From Neocallimastix lanati (nom. inval.) (Eukaryota > Neocallimastigomycota > Neocallimastigomycetes > Neocallimastigales > Neocallimastigaceae), in NCBI GenBank assembly GCA_016946835.1, contig JACVTC010000003.1, positions 2,357,501-2,421,500 on the forward strand: DNA of 64,000 bases. Direction: 5' to 3'. Made by a program: the position numbers and the translations under genes. Below, in pieces: positions 46,620 through 60,796 of the stretch (the first letter of the stretch is position 1; each line of letters opens with the position of its first letter). Below the pieces are notes generated by a model. It saw nothing but the letters and a program-made list of their open reading frames with translations, was not told the DNA's origin and ran no database searches.

Positions 46620-47425
46620 TTCTAGGTCCATGGAGGATTGATGGAAAAGGAATAACCTATATCAGGTGTACTAATTACAGCTTTCTGTGATTCTGATGAT
46701 AATCAATGGTTATCCTTTCTAAAGTGGTTTCCAGTATGAAGAGAGAGGTCGGTAATAGCCTATACTTTAATGTACTTTCAAATAATTACCCTTTTCTTTG
46801 TCACTATAATACAATTTTACGAAAAGCTGATTCAAATATACCTGATATGAGAGGTCTTAGTTTTAGTGTACATCGTTTTTGTTCATTTTCTCCAGATCTC
46901 TTTGAGTATGAATATATCATTTATGTCAACCATACTTCTTTTTGGGGAATTAAATTCACTATTGGTAATATTTATGTTCCTACGATCACTCATAAGGATG
47001 AAAGAATGAATGCCTTTTCAGAAATTACTAATTAGATGAAGAGACATACTTATACTCCGTCTATTCTTGTAGATGACTTTAATATGGCTAAATCCCAATT
47101 AGAAAGTTTACTTAATAAATCATCTCATCAGCAGTTCTCTAAAAACTTAACGGGTCTTGATTTCACATGGGTTCGGGATGGTAGATCGTCTTGTATTAAT
47201 CATGTTGTATTTAATTGTAAAATGAAGGAATACATTAATAAGGTATCTGTTTATAGTACATTCAATGATATTTCTGACCACTTCTCTCTTATCTTTTCCT
47301 GTAAGAAGGATGACTCAGAAGGTTTTCATGCTCCTACTCTATCTAGAAGATTAAAATGGTCCAAAATCATGTGTAATGAAAAGCAAAATGAAATATTCTC
47401 AAGTAACTACTTCTCAATTCTTTAA
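46620..47425 (+). pseudogene. LINE APE endonuclease relic (copy 2)
   Basis: KREVGNSLYFNVLSNNY (46736-46785), WGIKFTIGNIYVPTITHKDE near 46940-47005, PSILVDDFNMAKSQL near 47055-47100 and SSCINHVVFNC near 47190-47220 lead to ISDHFSLIFSC near 47270. This is the APE block order. Two catalytic-type positions differ from the usual pattern (DDFN for GDFN, INH for IDH), and a stop at 47033-47035 interrupts the frame. Confidence 0.8.
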
Positions 47426-49372
47426 TGAATTTGATGATAATGAAGAATTAAGTTCTAATGAAATGGTCAATAAATTTATAGAAACAACTAATAAAATTGG
47501 TGATAAAGTTCGTGCTAGAGTTCCTTGTGATCTTAAAGGCTCAGCTTTCCACTGCCCTTATTATATCAAGAAACTTTCTCATGAAAGGCATATTGCATCT
47601 TAAAAAATCAAAAAAATTTTCTTTAGGTCCTAATCTTGAAAACCTTTTAAATTTGTTTTCGTGAATATTAAAATACATGTGGTAAAGTCAGGTCAATTAA
47701 ATTTTCTATTAAATCAAAACAATTTCATCGTCGATAGAATCTGTATGTAATATTTTCGTAACAAAAATGCTAGGTGTGCATGGTTAAAATTAAAGAAGCT
47801 GTCTCACCCTATGTACTCTAATTCTACTTCGTCAAGCATTTTGTGGAACAAGCAGGGTAACTATTTATTTTCTCATTCGGATCCATCTTTCTTTATTGGA
47901 AGTAACAAATTACTTAAAACTGACAACTATACTTATCTTGGTATTCCTTTTGATGAATCTTTATCATTGAAACCTATACAATCCAAATTAAACAATAATT
48001 TAAATGTCAAGTTAAATTCGTACTTTCGATTTCTTATCAATAAATCTATTCCTCTCCCATTGAAGAAATATGTTTTAATTTCGTTTATTCATAGTCTTTT
48101 TTTTATATTATGCTCCTCTATTTGGTTCAAATAAGAGCAGATGCTCTATAGTTAAAAAAATTATTAATAGAGGACTTTATTGGAGTTATGGATTTAAATC
48201 TCGTAATTCTTATATTAGTCTCTATGATATTACTCGTAAATTGAGAATACCTCATCTTTCAGCTGTCTGTGCTATATCTCAATTACGCTGCTTTAAAAAA
48301 TGGAAAAACTCATCATGTATTATTAATCATCTCACTAATAATATTCCTACTATGTCACATTACTCATAGACTAAAGAATCAAGGACTTTGGATAAGAAAT
48401 TAAATGGTAAAAAAAAACAAGTGAAATAAAAAAGTTTTATTGGGAAAGAAAATGTCTTCAAACCCTCAAAAGCTAAAAAAAAAAAAAAAGCAATTATTAA
48501 CAAGGAGAATGATATTGGATTTATTTCAGAAATCAAAGACTTATCATTTCAATATCCTAAGTATCAATTAGGATTCTTTTAGGTTTCTCGAATTAGGTCT
48601 GGTTTTAAATTTGACATTAGTATTTCCATTAAAAGAAAAATTGTCTCAGGAGATTGCCCTATTTGTTGCCCATGTTGTGGTGTTAGTGCACCTTGCTTTT
48701 CTCACTGGATCTTTGCCTGTAAGGAATTGGAAAATTACAGAAATAAATCTTTTACCTTTTCTAGATGATCTCTTTTTTGAAGTTTGCAATGATAATTGAA
48801 CAAAAATCCTTGGATGTTTCTTTAGATTCAGAAAAGGATTATGATAATAATATTTATTATTTTATATTGAGTGCTCTTCTTGGCGGGCGTTCATTATATG
48901 AAAAAATTAAAGTTAATGATGGGGAACAAAGACAATTAGTTGACAATATTTTTAAAACAAAGTTTCAACTTCGTCGACTGTTCCGTATTTTGTGGGGATT
49001 ATGGAGTTTCTAAGAAACGTAATACCATTAATTTGTCGATCTTTTTAGATTGATGATGAAATGGTATTCCCGTTGAATCTATTGAATCTACTGTTGCCAA
49101 GAGCGTCGAGGTCGAAATGATAAAACATGGATTTTCACCTCCCTATGAAAGATCTGATACAGATTCGATTGATAACACTAATACTGAAATTATTACTCGC
49201 AATAATGGACGTGGTGTTATCATCGATGAATGAGAAAAGTTAGAAACTATTGCTTCTAACGCACTTTTATAATTATATAATATATAATATTTAATTTCAT
49301 GTATTTTACTTTTTCATTTAAATCATGTAAATTTTATTATTATTATAAATTAAATAAAGTTTTCTCAAAGTC
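47426..49372 (+). pseudogene. LINE linker, RT remnant and Cys-rich C-terminus (copy 2)
   Basis: KGSAFHCPYYIKKLSHERHI lies at 47540-47600. After the deletion junction, SDPSFFIGSNKLLKTDNYTY and LGIPFDESLSLK (47880-47975) match the region after the RT core in copy 1. CPCCGVSAPCFSHW lies near 48670-48710. The 3' region shares TTAAATAAAGTT with copy 1 before the A-tail. Confidence 0.8.
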
Positions 49373-49385
49373 AAAAAAAAAAAAA

Positions 49386-49395
49386 AATCCATAGT
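49386..49395 (+). repeat. Target-site duplication, right of LINE copy 2
   Basis: AATCCATAGT follows the A-run and equals the sequence at 46586-46595. The next bases (TTAA against CAAC) agree at one or two more positions. Confidence 0.8.
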
Positions 49396-49400
49396 TAAAG

Positions 49401-49434
<34 letters not shown>

Positions 49435-49745
49435 TATTCTATTTATACCTATTAATTTATATATCTTTTTTTTTTTTTTAATTGATTTATTGGTATATAT
49501 ATAAAATTTTTAAAATATAATTATATTAATATGATAATTATTCATTTATTAAAGAAAATTTAAGATAGTCAATTCAAATCCTAATCCATAAGGAAATGAG
49601 GTTCTCTACATAAGAACTTTTTCTGAATTTATTTATACATTTTTAATTTTGAATATTATTTTTTTTTATTTCACGTTACTATTTTAAATATTATTATGTT
49701 CTAATTGAACAAATATTATTTATTTTATTTTTTTATTAATTTAGT

Positions 49746-49777
<32 letters not shown>

Positions 49778-50333
49778 TAATATAAAAAATTTTCATGTAA
49801 TTAATAATTGAATAAATAAATGAAGATTAAAGTTCACAATATTTGCGGCTATAAAAAAAAATTATATATATATATAAAAATAAGAAAACATTAAAAATTT
49901 AATAATTTTAGAATTATAAAATTATAATTAGTAATTTTTTTCCATTAAATATTTTTTTATATTTTTTAATTATATATATATATATATAATATTAATTTAA
50001 TTTTTTTTTCTTTTTTCTTTTTTCCTCTTGGAAACGTTTTGTACATAATAAAAAAAACTTAAAAATATTAATAATAATAAATAATAAATAGTTGTTAAGA
50101 GTCAGGAATATAAGGTTTATAATTATATCAATTTTATTAATATATTTTATGATAAAGAGTTACTAGCAATACAATAATTATATGAAATAAAATAATTATA
50201 ATATATGTATACATAATGTGAAATAATTATTATATATATATATATTTTTTTTTTATTTTATTATTATTATTATTATTATTATTATATTTTTTTTTCAAAA
50301 TTGATGATATTTACATATGTATACTTTTATTTC

Positions 50334-50372
<39 letters not shown>

Positions 50373-50823
50373 TATAATATTAATGTTGGTAAATGTAAAT
50401 AAAAGATAAAAGATAATTTATAATTAGAATGATAATTTCATAATTATATATATATATTAAATATATATATAATTGTTTTACTTATATATAAGATTGGTAT
50501 TTTAAGAGTTGCGTTAAAAATTAATATATAGATTTATAGGATATTATTTATTAATTTTTATAATAAAAAAAAAATATTAATTACTATACTATTATTATAC
50601 TATTATAAAATGTAAAAATATTATTATTATTATTCTTTCTTTTCTTTCATTTTTATTTTTAATCTTTCTTATTTTTTTTTAAAAAAATTATTTTAAAATT
50701 TCTTTTTTTTTTTTTTTAAAAAAATATTATTTATTATATGGGAAATTTTAATTTTTCAAATCAAAATTTTTATATATATTTAAATGGGAAAAATAATTAT
50801 AAAAAAAAAAAAAAAATAGGAAA

Positions 50824-50862
<39 letters not shown>

Positions 50863-51181
50863 AAAGCAAAATAATAATTTTGAAATTTTTAATTATTATA
50901 TATTACTTATAATACAATTATTTGCATTTTTATATAATATAAATTATTAAAGTGAAAAGTAATTTAATAAAATACTATGGAATTTTTTTATTTTTTTTTT
51001 TTTTTTTTTAACATTAAAAAAAAAAAAAAAGTGATTAAATAATATTGCTAATATATATATATATATTACGTTTTTTTTATGGTATAATAAATTTATTCTT
51101 ATTTATATTATTTATTTATTATATATATATATATTATTTTGACTTTTGTTTGTTTTTATGATTATTTCTATTTTATTTGTA

Positions 51182-51213
<32 letters not shown>

Positions 51214-51330
51214 GAATATTATTTATTTATTTAAATATTTACTTAAGGTTTAATATTCAAAATTATTTCATATTTAAGAGTGATAAAATTTTTTTTATAA
51301 TTTATTTTCTTGGTTGTTTGTTTGTTAATT
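49396..51330. other. AT-rich spacer without genes
   Basis: Simple sequence with T-runs of 28-33 bases (about 49401-49433, 49747-49776, 50339-50369 and 51187-51213) and an A-run of 40 (about 50821-50860). The right end is the 3' flank of the RhoGEF gene, which is on the minus strand. Confidence 0.6.
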
Positions 51331-54300
51331 TTAATTTGATAACCAAGCTTCATTTATTAATTTACACCACTCTTTTAATTCACTTCTTAATCCAGCAATA
51401 AATAATATTGTATTATCACTGGTAACTCTTAATACTATATTATGACTATCATCTTTTTCATCATCATAAGATAATTCTTCATTACTATTACTATTACTAT
51501 TACAATTATTATGAGTATTTGAATTATTATTAATATTTGTATTCATATTCATATTCATATTAATATTGGTATTTGTATCGATATTATTATTGGTATTTGT
51601 ATTGGTATTGATATTGGTATTTGCATTGATATTTGTATTGGTATGAATATTCATATTCATATTAGTATTAGTATTAGTATTAGTATTGGTATTGATATTA
51701 GTATTAGTATTGGTATTATTATCAACTAAATTGATATCATTATAACTAATGGCTTCATCATCATTATTATAAGTATTAAGATGTTGTTGATTTGATAAAA
51801 ATGGTGTTGAAAGTGAACGGAACATTGAAAGTGGTATAGTATTTTTTATATTATTGTTATTAGTATTTGAACTTGAACTTGGAGTTGAATTTGTATTATT
51901 ATTATCATAAAAATTATTATTATAATTATTATTATAATTATTATTATGATATTTGTTATTAGTATTAGTATTAGTATTAGTATTCGTATTATTACTGTGA
52001 GCACTATTATAATTTGAATTTAGTGTATAGAGATTTATTTCTTTTTCCATATCATCAATATTTATATTATAATTGTTATTATGATAGAATGGACTAATTT
52101 CCATTTTATTATTGGAATTTGTATTACTATTACTGTTACTGTTACTATTACTATTACAACTATTAGAATTGGAATTAGTATTATTATTGAAATTATGATG
52201 ATTACTATAGATATTATTTATATATATATTTTCAGAAATTAAATCTTCATTGGAGGCTACAGGACTTTTCAAACGACTTATTGCTGTATTACTATCTATC
52301 ATGACACGACTACCTCTAGGAGTATTTAGAGGTGATGATCCATCCTGTGAGGTTATCGTATCCGTATTATTTGATGAAAGAAGTTTTGCTGGTGGACTCT
52401 TCTGTTTTTTATGATCAAATTTTATGACACGTAATATACGAATATTTTCATCATCTTTAAAGGTGACCAAATTATCAGCTAATGGTCCACTCTTTACTGT
52501 ACATTGAACAAGACAATCCCCAAATAAAAAGAATAAATAGTTTTGTTTAATTGTGACTTCTTTCATTAATTGTTTCCATTTACTACTTCCTACAATAACT
52601 ACATTATTATTATTGTTACCATTTTTATTACTGATTTGATTAATCCATTCTTGGTCGACTAAATCAGCACTTGGGTAATTCTTAAGATTACTATTACTTT
52701 TAGCAAGACTTTTAAGCGTAAAATTACTACCGTTATTTAATTTAGATGAAGAAGCGGAGGAAGAACGGTAAAACATTTTTTGAACATAGAGAATATCGCT
52801 CTTAAGGAAACGGCCATTAATAAGATGACGACTATTAACATCATACCCTACGAAATCATCAACCGCTTTTCTTAATAATTGGAATCCACGTTCTGTACTT
52901 TCCCATTCTCTTTTCCTTTCATTACATTCAGAAACAAGTTTTTCCAATTTATTAAGTGCCGATTTTAAACATTTAAAATCTTTATGCGTAGAAGGAGTAT
53001 ACCTTATTAGTTCTCGATAGAGTAAACGATACCGTGGTAAACGTTGTACCGGTAAAATTAAAAATCCTTGTAAACTAATTTGGGAATGATCTGGATGAGA
53101 TTTAATCGTTTTTAAATAAGATTTAATTCTTCTACGACGGATGACATTATGAATGTTAGCACTTAATTTCTCAATAAAATTAATTGATTTTTCAAAATTA
53201 TTATAGTATTCCGAATAAATTTTGAAGAAGGAAAGATACGATAGAATCATTTTTCCAAATTCTTTTTCTTCTTCTTCATAGGTTTTCAACATACTTGGAT
53301 ATAAATGATCACGATGAAACATTAGAATGGCTTTTACATTTGAAAATACGATGGAACTTTCTTCTGCTGTTAATAAGCCCAGACGAGACATGGGATCAAT
53401 ATAGATGTTTTCTAAGATCTTTAATTGATTAACATAGCGTTTTTCAGAACTTATAATTTCTTTGATAACATCTTCTCTTAAACTACTTTTTATTTCGGTT
53501 GAACATTTTTTCTTTTTGGATATATTTCTTGATGGCATTGCAATATCAAGATAAGAAGGAGGATTTAATGGAGAATGATCTTCAATTTTTGAGGAAGGAT
53601 TGACCGATTCTTTTAAACCATTATCATTATTACTAATGAAGATACTATGAGAATCATGACGCCTTTTATTATCATTATTATTATTATTATTTTTATTATT
53701 ATTATTTTTATTTTTATTATTATTCGTATTATTATTATTATTATTATTGCTATTGCTATTGCTATTATTTTTTTTAGTATTATTTTTATTATAATGTTTC
53801 TTATTATCTAGAGATTTTTGTTTAATCGAAGAAGGATCATCTTCTGAATCACTAGTATTTATTCTTGATGAAATAAATTGGGAAAGAAGAGAAGGATTTA
53901 ATGATTGAGTTCGATTATTATAATTCAAAGAATAATGTTTGGATTTATTTCTATATATTGTTTCATTTCCTTCATCTATATTATCACTATCAATATCCCA
54001 TTTAACTTTCAAAGTTTTATTTTTTTCTTTTCCACCCCTTTCTAATAACATATTTTTACAATCAATTTCATTTTTATTATTATTTCCATTATCATTATCA
54101 CTATCATTATCATTATCTTTATTGTTTTTATTTTTATTTTTATTTTTACTTTTATTACTATTTTCATTCGCAATGATAATTTCAGGTATTTTTCTATCAT
54201 CTTCATTAATATAATCTGTTTTTTCTGTGATCAATGTATTATCAGCAGTTGAAGTTTTCTTCATAGAACTAACTCTTGATGGTGGTAATAAAATATCATC

Positions 54301-55992
54301 AAAACTAAACCTCTCAATTATATTGATATCATCATCATTTGTCATGGTAATACTATCATTATAACTATGACTATGGATACTTTTAGAGGATTTATTATAA
54401 TCAGTTACCTTTCTTTCATTATTATTTTCAAACATAGATTTTACTTTACGATTAGAATCATGAGGAATTGCTTTATAATTATTTATTAATGTTTCAGAAT
54501 CCAGTTGTTTGTTAGTAAATCTTTTTTCTTTGGCTGTAAATGTTAAATAGTCGTCATCATCGGTTTCTTCACTACTTCTAAATGAACTTAAATAACTGCT
54601 GTAGGGTCGTATTGATTGTTCATTTTGATTAGTTGTATTCATTAATTTTGGATCTTCTTTTATTGTTACTCTCTTATTAGAATTAACAAATTCTTTCTTT
54701 ATACTTTCACTACCTTTAAGAATACTTGCAATATTTTTATTTAATAATGATGTATAATTATTATTGCTATTGTTGTTGTTATTATTATCATTATTATAAT
54801 TATTATCATTATCATTATTATTGTTACTATTATCACTATCATTAATTACATTAGAAGTAGTATTTATTTCATTAATCGTTACTCTTTTTCTCTTCAAGTT
54901 TTCTTGAGTATTATTATTATTATTAATACTTGGATCATAACTTAAACTTTTTTTCTTTTTTACTTGAATTTTTTTAACATTATTATTAATATCATTTAAA
55001 TTTTCCATAATTTGTTGCTCTTTTATAGGTTCATTATTTTCCTTATTATTTTTTAAATTCGAATTCCCCTTTTTCTTGATTTCTGAATTTAATGTATTTC
55101 CATTTATATCATTAGTATTGTATTTATTAGTATTTTCGTAAGGTAATATATCAAATGGATCACCTTGTTTAAAAGTAATTATATCAAATGAATGAGGATG
55201 ATAATCTATTTTTTCTGGTGAAAATGCCATTACGTGGGAGGGAGAACTACTCTGAATTCTTTTATGTCTTCTTTTACTATTTTTTGTTTCAATTGGGATT
55301 GGACAATTAATATTGGCATCAAATTTTGGATGATATATTAAATGATCATTTTTAATTATTAAATTACTATTATCATTATTGTTATTAATATCATTTTTAA
55401 GATTATTTTCTTCATCAATTATTTTCATTGAATTATTGTCATTATCTAAGAGTAATAATAAAATATATATATAACATTATATTATTATTATTAATATAGT
55501 AATAATTAAGTAATTTTTAATTAATAAAATAATTTAAAAAAAAAGGAATAAATATTATATATATATATATATATATTAAAAAAAAAATTAATATTTTTCT
55601 AGAAAATATATATATATTATAAAAAAAAATATTTATCTTTGATTAAATTTAATTTTTATTACCTTTAATATCTACACTATTATAATTGATATTATTATTT
55701 ATATTTATATTATTATTATTAATGATATTGTTATTATTGTTCTTGTTCCTATTGTTGTATTTATTATCATCTTCCATTTCATTTTGTTTTTCATTAATAA
55801 TTTCTTCACTAAAGCTATCTAAAATAACATAATTTGAATTAAATGAGAGATCCGAATAAATATTATTACTTGAGGTGATGTTAACAACAGAAATTTTACT
55901 TAAACTTTCGGTATAACTAGGAACATCTCCAAATTCTTGATAAACTTTGTGACCCAAAAACTCTGAGTTAATGTTAGGATCTTGCTTTATAG

Positions 55993-56032
<40 letters not shown>

Positions 56033-56776
56033 GTTGTTGTTGTTGTTGCTATTGCTATCATTGTTATTATTAATATTATTATTATTATTTTTATCATTGT
56101 TATCATTGTTATTGTTGTTATTCTTAATTGAATCATGATTATTATTAATTGAAATATTATTATTCTTAATTGAAATATTATTATTATTATTATTAATTAA
56201 GTCATCTTTATTCTTAGTCGAAATATGATCATTATTCTTAAGAGAATCATTATTATTTGAATTTTCCTGTGCCAAAGAATTAAGGTTAGTTGAATTTTTA
56301 TCTTTAATTGGATAGCCATCTTTTATAAATGAATTCTTTTGCTTAATCAAATCATTACACGACTCATATGGATTTGGAATATCTAAATCGGTTGATTCAT
56401 CAGCACGTTCTTTTCCTTTACGACTTGCGGGTTTAATTTTTTTCTTTTTAGAAGTACCATTTTGAAAAAAATCATCCTCATATGTATATATTGGATAAGC
56501 TTTATTGGAACTACAACAAGGAAGATCTAAAACATTAACTGAATCATTTGATTTTATCACACCATTATTCATTTGACTTTTAGGATTTATAGGAATATTA
56601 TTACTCTTTTTATTATTGATATTATTATTGATATTATTATTATTATTATTATTATTGTGATTGTTATTGTTGTTGTTATAATTATTAATTATATCTAATT
56701 TTGGAGAACTATTAATATAATATTTATTATTTTTGTTATTATCACTATCAACATTTCCATCATAAATTAAAACTGA

Positions 56777-56817
<41 letters not shown>

Positions 56818-57499
56818 GATAATAATTAATTTTATTATTTTTTCCTATTTCAACAATTTCTTCACCATTATTGATGAGATCCTCAGTGGATGAATTATCC
56901 GTTATTTCTTTAAATATTTATATTAGAACAATAATATGTATTATTAAAAATGTAATATAATTTATTATATAGTTTTTATGATCTATAATATATTTTACCT
57001 GTTGGTTGCATTAACAATGAATAATCAAATTCATCTTTAAATTCTTCTGGAATAATTTCGTTGTTATTTGTTTTCTTTTTATCTTCATCTATACTATCAT
57101 TTACTAAATTAATAGAATACTTATTTTCCTGGCTTATTTGATTATTACTATTATTTTCACTATCACTACAATATAAGGAATCTTTATATTATTAATATAA
57201 ATAATTAATTTAATAATAATATATATATATATAAAATAAAAATTCTTTTATATTATATTTAATTTTTAAAAAGAAAAAATATATATATTTATATAATATA
57301 TAATAATAACCTTTTTCTAAATCCGATAAATCAATTTCATTTTTTGAAATAAATTTATCAAAAATTGCACCAATAAATGATTTACTCTAAATAAATATAT
57401 ATTTTAAAAAATAAAATTAAAAATAATAAATAATAAATAATAAATAATAATATAAATAAAGTAAAATAATAATTAATAATTAATAGTATTCATTAATAT

Positions 57500-57534
<35 letters not shown>

Positions 57535-59580
57535 TGATATTATAAATAAAAAAAATTTTTTTAATATAAATTTATTATTTTAATACTATGATAAAAAAAA
57601 AAAAAAAAAAAAAAAAACTATTAAAAAAAATTTTTTTTTATATATATATATAATATTACCCCACGTCTTTTACTTTGAGAACTTGATAATTTCATATTAT
57701 TAACATTTTCAGATTCACTCATAAAACTAATGTTATTGCTTTTTCTTTTATTAATATTTTTATTCTTACTTTTCGTTATTTTATTACCATTATCCTTATT
57801 ATCTTTATCCTTATTTTTGTTATTAATAGGGTAATCATTAAATGATTTATTATGCGAGTCAATACTATTTAACTTATTCTTATTACTTAAAGAATTTGGT
57901 TGGTCTATTAAATAACTAGATCTTGAATTTTTATATGCTTTTCTTTTCATTTCCTCTTTTCTTAAAATTTCCTTAGTTGTATTTTCCAATTCAACATGAT
58001 TAATATTACAATTTGCTGAGAAAGAAATTACTGGGGTTATTGATGTCGTTGGTAAGTGATATATTGGATTAACTGGGTAAAGGTAAGAACTATTTAAAGA
58101 AGAAACAGAAGAACAAAAACTTATGTTTGACAAAGATTCATTTGGATTTTGATACTTTTGATTTGTTTTACTTTTTTTATCAGATTTACTCTTTATATTA
58201 CTTTTACTCCTTTTACCCTTTTTAGTATTTTTTGTAGTTTTTTTATTGTTTTTATTATTATCATTAATATTATTATAATCATTTATATCATAAGTAATGC
58301 AATTAATAGATTTGCCTTCAAGAGGATAATTTCCTAATATTTATTAATGTTATTATTTTTATATAAGTTAGCATTTATATTATAATAATAGCTTTATTAA
58401 AAATATTATTTTATATTTTATTATATATATATATATATATAAATAAATTTTAACCATTTTACCTTGATCATTATTATTATTAATATTATTAATATCAGCT
58501 TTATTAGCAATATCATCATTATTATAATTGGCATTAATGTTTTGATTATCATTATTATATTTGTTTTCTTTATTATTATTACTCTTGTTGTCATTGTTTT
58601 TATTGTTGTTTTTATAATTATTATTAATGCTATAATTATCATAATTATTATCATTATAATTATTATTATAAATATTATTAGCTTTAGTGTTTGAGATAAA
58701 ATTTCCTGGATCACTTGAAGAATGACTATTATATGAAATTATTGGGGTAGCAATAGGTGAATAGCTTACTCTCTTTTTACTTTTATTTTTACGATTACTT
58801 TTACTATTGTTACTAATAGGAATAAATGTTTCTTTTTTTGGTGAGGAATATATTTTATTTTTAATTTTGTTCTTTTAAAATAAATATAAAAATAAATATT
58901 AATATGAAATTATATTATCAATTATTATTTTTCAAAAAAAAAAAAAACATATATATATATATATAATATATCATATTATATTTTTATAAGGAAGAGTAAT
59001 TAATAATTATAATATATATAGATTAAATAATTATTTAAGATAAAAAGTAAAGAAAAAATATTATTTATTAAGTATTATTTCTTTTAGTATTAATTTATAA
59101 TATAATATTTATAATTACCTTAATATTTTTATTTAATAAATTTAATTCTTTTGGAGGTGATAGATTTTGCATTCTATATGATTTCAGTTGTGGTTCTTTT
59201 CTATTATAATCATTATTATTATCATAGTCATTATAGTAAGGTCTATTAGTTTTTTTATTTCTGTTATCATTATTCAATTGATATTGTTCTTTTGGACTTG
59301 GATAAGAAATAGGAGAAGTACAATATTTACTGTTAAAATTGTTATTATCATTATTATAATTATTGTTTATACAGTTATAATCATTATAATCATCATAATT
59401 ATTATTATAATTATTATTATCAATATTAGTAATATTGTTATTATTATAATTGTTATTATAATTATTATAGTAATCATTGTAATTATTTTTAGGGGAAGAT
59501 GAATAATCATAATTTTTCCTTCTCCATCCTTCATTGACAATTTCATCATCATTATTATTATTTCTTCCATTATTTTTTAA

Positions 59581-59631
<51 letters not shown>

Positions 59632-60477
59632 AGCATTATACCCATTATCATAATTATAATTAGGAATATTTAACGGTGACAAGTAATTATACTCTATATT
59701 ATTTCCATGATCATTATTTTGTTTCAATGGATTTGGCAAAACATTATTATTATTATTATTAATGTTATTGTTGTTATCAATTTTATTATCAATTTTATTA
59801 TCAATTTTGTTATTTATCGTATTATTTATTTTATTGTCCTTTTTTTTATTCATTTTATTGTCCACTTTTTTATTCATCTTATTATCCATTTTATTATTCA
59901 TTTTATTATCCATTTTATTTGTTTTATTTTTATTTTTTGATTTGGAATCATCATGTGGTTTACGTTCTTTTTTCTTTCGAGTTGGCGAGGCTGGTCGTTC
60001 CTTTGGATGATGTATTTTTTGTTCCTGTTTTTTAAATTGAGAATCGGTCTCACTGGAATCTAAATTTTGTAATGGAGATGAATAATTATGATTACGTTTT
60101 TTAATTTGTTCATCCTCTTTCTTAATACGATTAACAATTTTATTATACTTATAATAACGTTCTATGGAATACTGATTATTAATAAAATTACTTTTTTTAT
60201 AAGAGCCAAAAATTTTTTCTCCTTTTTTTGGATTCTGCATACGATTCATAAATTCTACCATATTTTCTTGAGAATTGTCATTACAATTCTCCTTATCTTC
60301 ATCCTGTTTATTTATTGGAATTTTTCCATTTTTTTTATTGTTATTCTTTGAAGTTTGATATAATTTATTTTGACGATTTTGTACTAAATTCTTCTGAGGA
60401 TTATTTTCAGACAGAATATAGATTTGACTATTTTGTTTTTTATTATTATTATTTTTTTTAATTGTATTAAAATTCAT
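51331..60477 (-). CDS. Rho guanine-nucleotide exchange factor (DH-PH), seven exons
   Basis: Exons on the minus strand are 60477-59119, 58871-58463, 58333-57660, 57386-57311, 57181-56999, 56907-55663 and 55445-51331. All six junctions are GT/AG with matching phases, giving 2,686 residues. Residues 1 to about 1960 are disordered, mostly Asn/Lys/Ser-rich. The DH domain covers about 1970-2160 (VIKEIISSEKRYVNQLKILE; LQGFLILPVQRLPRYRLLYR). The PH domain starts near 2187 (NGRFLKSDILYVQKMF; KQNYLFFLFGDCLVQCTVK). It is interrupted after about 2330 by roughly 300 Asn/Thr/Ser-rich residues and ends with HNIVLRVTSDNTILFIAGLR and the helix SELKEWCKLINEAW at the C-terminus. DH domains load GTP on Rho-family GTPases, which control actin and polarity; the target GTPase is unknown. 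The start is the first ATG of exon 1; splice sites are inferred, without transcript support. Confidence 0.88.
58872..59118 (-). other. Intron 1 of the RhoGEF gene
   Basis: GTAATTAT ... TTTTAAAAG, 247 bp, phase 0. The other introns are 58462-58334 (129 bp, phase 1), 57659-57387 (273 bp, phase 0), 57310-57182 (129 bp, phase 1), 56998-56908 (91 bp, phase 1) and 55662-55446 (217 bp, phase 1). Acceptors are AT-rich without a clear pyrimidine tract (TAAAG, TTTAG, ATTAG). Confidence 0.75.
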
Positions 60478-60761
60478 TATTTATATTTATATTTATGTTT
60501 ATGTATATATATATATATATTATCAATTCTTTTTTTTTTTTTTTTTTTTTTTTAATATTATTATTATTATTTTCTTTACACTACTATTATTACTACTACT
60601 ACTATTATTATTATTATTATATAAATAAAATTGATTAATTTTTAATTAACTGTATATTATTATATTAAAAATAACATTTTGATATAATAAAAACATGTAT
60701 TTTTTTTTTTTTTATTTATTTTATCTTTATTTGTATTTGTACTTGTTATATATTTGTATTC

Positions 60762-60796
<35 letters not shown>

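Larger units (their letters stand above)
46596..49385 (+). mobile_element. LINE copy 2, RT core deleted
   Basis: It runs from the left target duplication to the A-tail (about 49373-49387, partly shared with the duplication). Endonuclease, linker and C-terminal Cys-rich region match copy 1 in order. The stretch equivalent to about 43730-44830 of copy 1, which includes FADD, is absent at a junction near 47850-47880. It has the same orientation as copy 1 and starts about 140 bp after it. Confidence 0.85.

Noticed and set aside
53939-54214. Ser/Leu-rich frame on the plus strand
   Set aside because: Antisense to the coding part of RhoGEF exon 7.
55649-60477. Four separate Asn-rich genes upstream of the RhoGEF
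   Set aside because: Their ends coincide with GT/AG sites and the phases match through all six introns, so a single gene is the simpler reading.
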